A stretch of DNA of 5,695 nt from Nitrospirota bacterium (lineage in GTDB: Bacteria; Nitrospirota; JACRHJ01): positions 1 through 5,695 of the forward strand of contig JAKAHE010000137.1 in NCBI GenBank assembly GCA_021815285.1, in the 5' to 3' direction. Below, piece after piece: positions 1-5,695 of the stretch. The notes below the pieces were generated by a model. It made no database searches and had not been told where the DNA came from. It worked only from the letters and a program-made list of their open reading frames with translations. Each line of letters starts with the position of its first letter. Within the stretch, counting starts at the first letter, position 1. The position numbers were made by a program, and so were the translations under genes.

Positions 1-1
1 C

Positions 2-857
2 GATCTAAGTAAATGAGATAAAACTTAATAAAGTTCTCGGGGTACTTGGGCCAGTGGAACTCGCTGACAAGGAAACTGTTGAGCGGGTAACGAATGCGCC
101 ATCAGGTTTCGCCGGACCTGTAGGACTTCCTAAGGAAGTTGCTATTATCGCGGATTACGCGGTTGGGATAATGAAGAACTTCATCACAGGCGGCAATGAG
201 GCAGATACTCATTTAAAAAATGTCAATATCAAAGATTTCGATATCCAACTTGGTATTGGATATTTGACTGCACAAGGTATTGGGCCATTTTTCGACCTTC
301 GTAATATCGTCCCTGGCGACCCGTGCCCGAAATGCGGAACCGGGAAGATTGAGATATTCAAGGGCATAGAGGTAGGGCATATATTCATGCTGGGGACGAA
401 GTATTCAGAGGCGATGAAATGCACCTATCTTGACGACGGCGGGGCCGAAAAACCGATGATTATGGGCTGCTACGGCATAGGCGTCAGCCGGACGGCGGCT
501 GCGGCCATCGAGCAGAACAACGACAAAAACGGCATCATATGGCCCGCGCCGATTGCGCCGTTTGAGGCAATCGTCCTGCCCCTGAACGTAAACGACAAGG
601 GCGTCATGGACGCGGCGACGGAGATTTACGAAGAGCTTAAAAAGCTTGGCGTGGAGACGCTCCTGGACGACCGGGACTTAAGGGCCGGGTTCAAGTTCAA
701 GGACGCGGACCTGATAGGGTTCCCCGTAAGCGTTGTCGTGGGCGAGAAGAATCTTAAAGAAGGGCTTGTGGAGGTAAAGAGGAGAAGCACCGGGGAGGCT
801 CTGAAGGTAAGGGTATCGGAAGCCGCACGCAAGACCGGAGAAATACTGAATAAATGA
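2..857 (+). CDS. proS: Prolyl-tRNA synthetase, C-terminal half (partial; apparent frameshift at its 5' edge)
   Basis: Class II aminoacyl-tRNA synthetase that charges tRNA-Pro with proline in the cytoplasm. Numbering from the GTG at 54, residues 15–25 (APSGFAGPVGL) match the end of the editing/insertion domain of bacterial-type ProRS. CPKC lies at 91–94, class II motif 3 (GCYGIGVSR) at 138–146, and the C-terminal anticodon-binding domain spans about 170–267, with DDRDLRAGFKFKDADLIGFP at 205–224. A full bacterial enzyme is near 570 residues, so about half is present. GTG 54 is not a real start: ProRS similarity (NEIKLNKVLG) continues upstream in the same frame to base 12, where a TAA at 6–8 closes it. 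Bases 2–7 in another frame read D-L, fitting the family's GD(H/L)EVNEIK stretch if about two bases are missing or one is extra. The intact frame is therefore 9–857. This could be an assembly or contig-edge error or a true lesion. The stop overlaps the next start (ATGA). Confidence 0.9.
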
Positions 858-1546
858 AAAAAAAGGTACTGCTGGTAGAAAGCGTCCGTTCAATCCTTGA
901 GCGGCAGATAGGTCTGCTCGAAAGGGACATATTTCAGGTTCTCACCGCCACAAGCGGCCGCGAGGCCCTGGAGGTGCACAAAAACGAAAAAGCGGATATA
1001 ATAATTATGGACCTCCACATGCCTGGCATGGGCGGCGACGAGGTCTGCAAGACAATCCGCAAAGATCCGGAACTAAAAAACGTATCAGTCGTCCTGGTAA
1101 CGCTTTTGAACAGCCAGGATGAGATTCGCCGCTGCAACGAGGCCGGGGCCAACGACTTCGTAAAGAAGCCGATAGACAAGCACGAGCTTGCCGAAAAGAT
1201 TGCGAAACTCCTCGGCATCCCGGTAAGGCAGTCGATAAGGATACTTGTGAAGGTGAAGATCGGCGGCAGACTGGGGGACGAGTTCTTCCTCGCCAATACC
1301 GTGGACGTGAGCACGAGCGGGCTTCTCTTCGAGTGCGACAGGGGCCTTACCGTCGGAGAAGGCATAGAGGTATCGTTCTTTATTCCAGGCGCGTCGGAAT
1401 TCAACAGAGTCGTGGCAAGGGCAGAGGTCATGAGGATGGCTCCGAGCAATACGAAGATGATGAGGTACGGGGTGAAATTTAACGACTTCAAGGAAGGGAA
1501 CCCCGTTAGTATCGGAGACTTCATAGCGAGGAAAACAAGGCGTTGA
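854..1546 (+). CDS. Response-regulator receiver domain fused to a PilZ (c-di-GMP-binding) domain
   Basis: A 230-residue cytoplasmic signalling protein. Residues 4–120 are a CheY-like receiver: phospho-acceptor D53 in IIMDLHMPGMGG, conserved T83, and the K105–P106 pair in FVKKPID. Residues 125–228 are a PilZ domain with both c-di-GMP-binding signatures intact: RxxxR at R125–R129 (RQSIR) and DxSxxG at D151–G156 (DVSTSG). The protein should couple phosphorylation by an unknown sensor kinase to c-di-GMP binding. Such proteins usually act on motility, adhesion or surface polysaccharide by protein contact, since no DNA-binding domain is present. The acidic pocket of the receiver is unusual: after the first strand (KVLLV) the usual Asp-Asp/Asp-Glu pair is E9–S10, so Mg2+ binding and phosphorylation may be weakened. 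The start is ATG in an ATGA overlap with proS. A GGAG at 837–840 is 13 bases upstream, rather far, so coupling to proS translation is likely. No kinase gene is nearby. Confidence 0.92.
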   Translation: MKKKVLLVESVRSILERQIGLLERDIFQVLTATSGREALEVHKNEKADIIIMDLHMPGMGGDEVCKTIRKDPELKNVSVVLVTLLNSQDEIRRCNEAGANDFVKKPIDKHELAEKIAKLLGIPVRQSIRILVKVKIGGRLGDEFFLANTVDVSTSGLLFECDRGLTVGEGIEVSFFIPGASEFNRVVARAEVMRMAPSNTKMMRYGVKFNDFKEGNPVSIGDFIARKTRR

Positions 1547-2037
1547 ACACCTCAAAAATAAAACCCTATGTGCCGGCTCTCGCCTGGATGGCCGTGATGT
1601 TCGTGCTGTCCACATCCTATTTCGGCTCCGCTTTCACGAAGCCTATTATCGGCGGCATCCTCGGATTTGTCGGATACGGCTACGACGCCTCTTCGCTGAA
1701 TACTGCGGACTTCTTCGTCCGGAAGTCCGCGCACGTGTTCATCTACGCCGTCCTCGCCGTCCTGTGGTACAGGGGTGTCATGAAAGGTTCGCGCCTGAAT
1801 ATGCTCAAGGCCGGCCTGACAGTTCTGCTCATATGCGCGCTCTGGGCTTCGAGCGACGAAATCCATCAGTACATTGCGGGCGGCAGGGGCGCTGAAGTGT
1901 CGGACGTTATACTGGACTCCACGGCTTCCGCCCTGGCTATAGCTGTTACGGGGTTCATATCCGGCAGAAAAAAGAAAAACGCCGCTAACAAGCGGCGTTT
2001 CAATACATACTATAAGGACAGAAGGCTTAATTTCTAA
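1543..2037 (+). CDS. VanZ-like family membrane protein
   Basis: A 164-residue integral membrane protein with about four hydrophobic segments (roughly residues 10–25, 33–46, 64–77, 90–103 and 126–141, one of them short). VanZ-family signatures are visible: K61-x-x-H64 with Y68 (KSAHVFIY), then S104-D-E-x-x-Q109, G114-R115, and D121-V with D125 before the last helix. The namesake VanZ gives low-level teicoplanin resistance by an unknown mechanism; most homologues, including this one, have no known role, and no other glycopeptide-resistance gene is near. The start is TTG, overlapping the stop of the receiver–PilZ gene as TTGA, with GAGGA at 1528–1532 ten bases upstream, so it is probably the third gene of the proS operon. 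An in-frame ATG at 1588 would cut into the first membrane segment and is less likely. The last ~20 codons, very basic (RKKKNAANKRR), lie over a terminator-like hairpin and share the stop position with the opposing YHS gene. Confidence 0.85.
   Translation: MNTSKIKPYVPALAWMAVMFVLSTSYFGSAFTKPIIGGILGFVGYGYDASSLNTADFFVRKSAHVFIYAVLAVLWYRGVMKGSRLNMLKAGLTVLLICALWASSDEIHQYIAGGRGAEVSDVILDSTASALAIAVTGFISGRKKKNAANKRRFNTYYKDRRLNF
1968..2000 (-). terminator. Intrinsic terminator of the YHS gene, inside the 3' end of the VanZ gene
   Basis: A perfect 10-bp stem, 1977–1986 pairing with 1991–2000 (AAACGCCGCT / AGCGGCGTTT), closes a 4-base loop (AACA). Read on the - strand it is followed by a T-rich run (TTCTTTTTT as the complement of 1968–1976), which is the layout of a Rho-independent terminator. 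It lies 34 bases past the YHS stop codon. On the + strand the stem is followed only by TTT then CAAT, so termination in that direction would be weaker. It may still serve both converging transcripts. Confidence 0.8.
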
Positions 2038-2213
2038 GCAGCCTTCCTGCCCTTTTCAGAGCTTTCCTTGATCTTGGTAAGGTACTGGTCGGGGTTCTTG
2101 ATGAACTTCTGCTGGCAGTCCCTGCTGCAGAAAAACATCTTCTTCCCGCCGTGCAGCGTGTTGTACTGACTGTCTTCCTTCACGTCCATTCCGCATACCG
2201 GATCGGTTTTCAT
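2034..2213 (-). CDS. Small YHS-domain protein (metal-binding)
   Basis: A 59-residue cytoplasmic protein made almost entirely of one YHS domain: DPVCGMDV at 4–11 (C7), H21, then FFCSRDC at 27–33 (C29, C33), F37, P41 and Y44, and a Lys/Glu-rich tail. YHS domains are small Cys-rich modules found in copper/heavy-metal P-type ATPases and as free-standing proteins. They are thought to bind metal through the C-x(n)-C-x3-C set; the metal here cannot be read from sequence. The start is taken as ATG at 2213, because a perfect GGAGG sits 5 bases upstream. The in-frame GTG at 2219 overlaps that Shine-Dalgarno and cannot use it. It is transcribed against the VanZ gene with overlapping stop codons, behind its own promoter and with a terminator at 1968–2000, so it is a single-gene unit. 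No metal ATPase or regulator is adjacent. Confidence 0.9.
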   Translation of the reverse strand: MKTDPVCGMDVKEDSQYNTLHGGKKMFFCSRDCQQKFIKNPDQYLTKIKESSEKGRKAA

Positions 2214-2218
2214 CTTCA

Positions 2219-2223
2219 CCTCC
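2219..2223 (-). promoter_or_regulatory. Ribosome binding site deciding the YHS start
   Basis: GGAGG on the - strand followed by five bases (TGAAG) and ATG at 2213. It rules in ATG 2213 and rules out the upstream in-frame GTG 2219, which overlaps it. Confidence 0.8.
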
Positions 2224-2245
2224 GAATTTTTATGTCTACAAAGAT

Positions 2246-2254
2246 ATTATAGCA
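2246..2254 (-). promoter_or_regulatory. Extended -10 promoter of the YHS gene
   Basis: On the - strand this reads TGCTATAAT, a perfect TATAAT with the TGn extension. No good TTGACA-like -35 lies 16–18 bases upstream, which is typical for extended -10 promoters. The expected transcript start is near 2239, giving a leader of about 26 bases before ATG 2213. Confidence 0.6.
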
Positions 2255-2300
2255 CAAAAGGAAGATTACGGAATCTGGCGGAACCGTTGCATCTGTTGGC

Positions 2301-2324
2301 ACAGTTTCTGCAAAACTGTTTTTT
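2301..2324 (+). other. Short A/T-rich hairpin followed by T run in the divergent spacer
   Basis: ACAGTTT (2301–2307) pairs with AAACTGT (2313–2319) around a 5-base loop, followed by TTTTT to 2324. It looks like a weak intrinsic terminator on the + strand, but no + strand gene lies directly upstream within the spacer. It could stop antisense read-through from the VanZ side, or be an operator-like inverted repeat in the leader of the next gene. Its role is not established. Confidence 0.35.
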
Positions 2325-2350
2325 ATGAGAAAGATTTTCGGGAACGTTTT

Positions 2351-2689
2351 ATGGAGAACAAGCATATGACATTTTTTGCCTGGATAATATTCGTTGCCGC
2401 AGCCGTGCTCGAGGTGGGCGGGGATGCCGTAATCAGGAAGGGGCTTCGAGGCGGAATAATATGGTTTATCGTCGCAGGCTTCCTGATGCTCGGCTCCTAC
2501 GGCGTGGTCGTGAACACGGTAAGATGGGACTTCTCCAGGCTCCTGGGCGTCTACGTTGCCGTTTTCGCGGTAGTAAGCATCCTGGCCGGACGTTTTGTCT
2601 TCAGGGAGACCATCCCTCTTACGACATGGCTCGGACTTGCGATAATAGTCGCAGGCGGCGCGGTAATCCAGTCGGGTGTGCATAATTAA
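2351..2689 (+). CDS. Four-helix small-multidrug-resistance / YnfA-like membrane protein
   Basis: A 112-residue inner-membrane protein with four predicted helices (about 8–23, 35–53, 64–82 and 90–108). Size, helix count and layout match the SMR (EmrE) and YnfA/UPF0060 part of the drug/metabolite transporter superfamily. E21 in AVLEVGGD lies in helix 1 where EmrE has its proton- and substrate-binding Glu (AILAEVIG). The end (RETIPLTTWLGLAIIVAGG) resembles helix 4 of EmrE. This supports a proton-coupled export role, but the substrate is unknown and the assignment rests on my reading, not a search. ATG 2351 has only a GGA 7 bases upstream. ATG 2366 (M6) has GGAG at 2353–2356 nine bases upstream and may be the real start, giving 107 residues. 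It is a stand-alone gene divergent from the YHS gene; SMR proteins may work as homodimers or as heterodimers of paired genes, and no partner gene is adjacent. Confidence 0.8.
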   Translation: MENKHMTFFAWIIFVAAAVLEVGGDAVIRKGLRGGIIWFIVAGFLMLGSYGVVVNTVRWDFSRLLGVYVAVFAVVSILAGRFVFRETIPLTTWLGLAIIVAGGAVIQSGVHN

Positions 2690-2707
2690 TAGGCATTTGT
2701 CCCGCTG

Positions 2708-2724
2708 TGCCCTTTTTATGTGCA
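2708..2724 (+). promoter_or_regulatory. Candidate NtrC-like enhancer site upstream of amt
   Basis: The 17 bases TGCCCTTTTTATGTGCA match the enterobacterial NtrC consensus TGCACC-N5-GGTGCA at 9 of 12 defined positions. The centre is about 135 bases before the expected sigma-54 transcript start, within the normal range for sigma-54 enhancers. It is a single site with imperfect symmetry, and the consensus comes from other bacteria, so this is tentative. Confidence 0.3.
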
Positions 2725-2824
2725 GTGATACAAGAATGCAATACAATTCTGACGGCATGTCTTGAAATCAGATTATCCTTATTTCCCAGTAAGTTAAATA
2801 GCGCATCCCGCCTTTTTATCCTCC

Positions 2825-2840
2825 TGGCACGGACTTTGTA
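2825..2840 (+). promoter_or_regulatory. Sigma-54 (RpoN) promoter of amt–glnK
   Basis: TGGCAC-GGACT-TTGTA matches the sigma-54 consensus TGGCAC-N5-TTGCA except C to T in the -12 element. The -24 GG (2826–2827) and the -12 G (2838) are separated by exactly 10 bases, the required spacing. The start of transcription should be near 2850, leaving a leader of about 36 bases that carries the strong Shine-Dalgarno of amt. This fits nitrogen-limited expression through an NtrC-type activator. Confidence 0.8.
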
Positions 2841-2886
2841 ATATATAAACCGGGCAGTCTCCATTTAAACAAGGAGGAGTAATAAC

Positions 2887-4564
<1,678 letters not shown>

Positions 4565-4565
<1 letters not shown>

Positions 4566-4596
4566 TTACTTTTCTTTCAGGTGAAAGAAAAGCAAC
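4565..4596 (+). repeat. Imperfect 14-bp palindromic element after glnK
   Basis: The left arm 4565–4578 (GTTACTTTTCTTTC) pairs with the right arm 4583–4596 (GAAAGAAAAGCAAC) with one A·C mismatch, around the loop AGGT. The flank CAAAAGAAAG follows at 4597–4606. From memory, this resembles a hairpin repeat seen in many bacterial genomes (arms TTACTTTTCTTT and AAAGAAAAGTAACCAAAAGAAA). No T run follows on the + strand, so it is not a classic intrinsic terminator, though the stem could stall or stabilise the amt–glnK transcript end. Confidence 0.7.
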
Positions 4597-4619
4597 CAAA
4601 AGAAAGCCAGACTGTTAAA

Positions 4620-4991
4620 ATGCACGAAAGATATACGGATTCTGAGATTAAGGTTGCGATACGGGAGGACAGGGACTACAAGCCCGCCTCCCCCAGCCTT
4701 CCCGCAAGGAAATATTATCTGGAGACTGAATCCTACAGGTGGAACGTATATCTCTGGGAATATGAATTAAAGGAAACCGGCACACCGCTTTTCATGGCCC
4801 GCGCGGACGAGGGTTTCTCCGCATACGGTTTCACAAGGAACGAGGCGCTAAATGGCATAGCCGACATAATGGGAAAGCACGTGAAATCGTTTTCAGCCGC
4901 CCAGCCTGAGATAAGCCTGGAAAAAGTCCGGCATTACCTGGACAAGTCCGACGTCGAGCGCGAAACCGGAAGGCCCCGTCGCAAAAAGTAA
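4620..4991 (+). CDS. Hypothetical soluble protein, family not recognised
   Basis: A 123-residue charged protein without signal peptide or membrane segments. It reads as a real gene: mixed strand-like stretches (KYYLETESYRWNVYLWEYEL at 31–50), a GFSAYGFTRNEALNGIADIM segment at 65–84 that looks like a strand-turn-helix, a second amphipathic helix near 98–111, and a very basic end (GRPRRKK). The strand plus GxTRxEAL-type turn faintly recalls the HicB/UPF0150 fold, but I would not assign it, and no HicA-like partner is adjacent. The start is uncertain. GTG 4581 is in frame (136 residues), but its first codons fall inside the palindromic repeat and have no Shine-Dalgarno. ATG 4620 also lacks a clear Shine-Dalgarno but avoids the repeat and is preferred. 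It lies 54 bases after glnK and may share its transcript. A promoter for the next gene lies about 40 bases downstream. Confidence 0.7.
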   Translation: MHERYTDSEIKVAIREDRDYKPASPSLPARKYYLETESYRWNVYLWEYELKETGTPLFMARADEGFSAYGFTRNEALNGIADIMGKHVKSFSAAQPEISLEKVRHYLDKSDVERETGRPRRKK

Positions 4992-5027
4992 GATAAAACC
5001 GAAATAAAATTCTCTGAAAATACTGCA

Positions 5028-5056
5028 TTGCCCCTTCCCGCCTTTTCTGGTATGAT
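5028..5056 (+). promoter_or_regulatory. Sigma-70-type promoter of the AAA-like gene
   Basis: TTGCCC (5028–5033), a spacer of exactly 17 bases, and TATGAT (5051–5056; 5 of 6 matches to TATAAT). The expected transcript start is near 5063, about 43 bases before ATG 5106. It suggests the AAA-like gene is expressed independently of the nitrogen operon. Confidence 0.55.
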
Positions 5057-5105
5057 TCTTGCTCTGTTTTTCCCCATAAAATCATTAAATGCGGAGAATC
5101 ACCAG

Positions 5106-5695
5106 ATGCACAAGCTTTTATCCAATATATATTACGAAGTCCGCGAACCAAGGATGAAATGGGACGACATAGGCGGGTTTGAGGACATAAAGACCATATT
5201 AAAGGAGATGGTCTGCCTGCCGCTCACCAAGGGCCAGGAACTCCTTGATATGAACGTCGAAATCCCCACCGGCGTGATGATATGGGGGCCTCTCGGCGTC
5301 GGCATAACGATGCTTGCCGAGGCCTGCGCGTCCGAGGCAAATGTCGGATATGTCTACATTTCCGGCCAGGAGATGCTTGGCAAGCCGGAGGCCTTAAGGC
5401 GCGCGTTCCACGAGGCGCGGCACGAGGCCCCGTGCGTCCTGTTTATATCAGATACCGAGTGGCTCTGCCCCAGGAAGGGCGCGGACTACGAGTGGGAAAC
5501 CGGAAATTTCCGTGGGATTCCGCCCACTTTCGCCGACAAGGAGTTGTCGGAAACGTTCATCCAGGAAATAGACCAGCTCCACGGCGCGCGTGATGTCGCC
5601 CTGGTCGGCTCCTGCTACAGAATAGACACGGTAGACCAGGCAATTATCAAGGAAAAACGCAGGTTTAACCGCAAGGTGTTCATGCACCCGCCAGA
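5106..5695 (+). CDS. AAA-family ATPase-like protein with degenerate nucleotide site (5' part; runs off window)
   Basis: 196 codons are open to the window edge. ATG 5106 has GGAG at 5093–5096 nine bases upstream. Residues 18–40 (KWDDIGGFEDIKTILKEM…) are the entry to the AAA module as in Cdc48/p97, proteasomal and related ATPases, which unfold or remodel proteins as ATP-driven hexamers. The catalytic sites are altered. Walker A at 61–68 is GPLGVGIT, with I67 where the ATP-binding Lys belongs (family GPPGTGKT). Walker B at 111–116 is VLFISD, with S115 replacing the Mg2+-binding Asp and D116 the catalytic Glu. Sensor 1 (VALVGSCYRID, 164–174) has Y171 for the usual Asn. Arginine-finger positions R186 and R189 in RRFNRK appear kept. 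This points to a pseudo-ATPase: a structural or regulatory subunit, or a protein with a second, active AAA domain beyond the window. The reading frame is uninterrupted, so simple gene decay is unlikely. Partner and target are unknown. Confidence 0.88.
   Translation, partial: MHKLLSNIYYEVREPRMKWDDIGGFEDIKTILKEMVCLPLTKGQELLDMNVEIPTGVMIWGPLGVGITMLAEACASEANVGYVYISGQEMLGKPEALRRAFHEARHEAPCVLFISDTEWLCPRKGADYEWETGNFRGIPPTFADKELSETFIQEIDQLHGARDVALVGSCYRIDTVDQAIIKEKRRFNRKVFMHPP

Noticed and set aside
934..1524. Long antisense reading frame opposite the receiver–PilZ gene
   Set aside because: The + strand protein has full receiver and PilZ motifs; the antisense translation is Ser/Thr/Leu-rich, typical of a shadow frame.
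1543..2037. Glycopeptide-resistance gene reading of the VanZ-like protein
   Set aside because: Only the family-level fold is supported; no vanHAX or vanRS genes are near, and most VanZ-like proteins are not linked to resistance.
2692..2717. Possible terminator after the SMR-like gene (GGCA…TGCC then CTTTTT)
   Set aside because: The stem is only 4 bp with a 12-base loop, too weak to call; the same bases partly overlap the better NtrC-like site.
2721..2740. TGCA-N12-TGCA symmetric motif upstream of amt
   Set aside because: The spacing does not fit the NtrC site, and each half is a 4-base palindrome expected by chance.
2216..2758. Antisense frame across the SMR-like gene
   Set aside because: It spans the YHS promoter and the SMR-like gene, with no recognisable motif and a poor composition.
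5282..5593. Arg/Gly-rich + strand frame inside the AAA-like gene
   Set aside because: It is a shadow of the 5106 frame, which is open through the window edge and carries recognisable AAA structure.

Overview
The window looks like an ordinary chromosomal stretch of a Gram-negative-type bacterium of moderately high GC. The gene set (a receiver–PilZ protein, a sigma-54-type promoter before an amt–PII pair, a YHS protein) is what I would expect from Desulfobacterota/Deltaproteobacteria or Nitrospirota. That placement is inference from gene style only, because there is no rRNA or other direct marker.

Bases 1–2037 (+ strand) hold a tight run of three genes: the C-terminal half of prolyl-tRNA synthetase (proS), a receiver–PilZ two-domain protein, and a VanZ-like membrane protein. 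They are joined by ATGA and TTGA stop/start overlaps, so they are probably co-transcribed and translationally coupled. The first ~300 bases are clearly more AT-rich (about 44% GC by hand count) than the rest, and the proS frame is broken near base 5–12.

Bases 2034–2213 (- strand) encode a 59-residue YHS metal-binding protein that converges on the VanZ gene. The two stop codons overlap, and the terminator of the YHS gene lies inside the 3' end of the VanZ gene. The YHS gene has a good extended -10 promoter and a strong Shine-Dalgarno site. A four-helix small-multidrug-resistance-like membrane protein (2351–2689, +) lies divergently on the other side.

Bases 2690–4565 form a nitrogen module: a sigma-54 promoter with exact GG-N10-G spacing, a possible NtrC site about 135 bases upstream of the expected transcript start, an ammonium channel gene (amt) and a PII regulator gene (glnK/glnB type). 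PII would bind the cytoplasmic face of Amt and block it when nitrogen is plentiful. A 14-bp imperfect hairpin repeat starts at the last base of the PII stop codon.

Bases 4566–5695 hold an unrecognised 123-residue soluble protein gene and then, behind its own sigma-70-type promoter, the first 196 codons of an AAA-family ATPase-like protein that runs off the window. The second is the most unusual gene here. It keeps the AAA scaffold of the Cdc48/proteasomal-ATPase class, but the Walker A lysine, the Walker B aspartate and the sensor-1 asparagine are all replaced, so it looks like a catalytically dead pseudo-ATPase. I saw no CRISPR array, tRNA, rRNA, insertion sequence or integrase.
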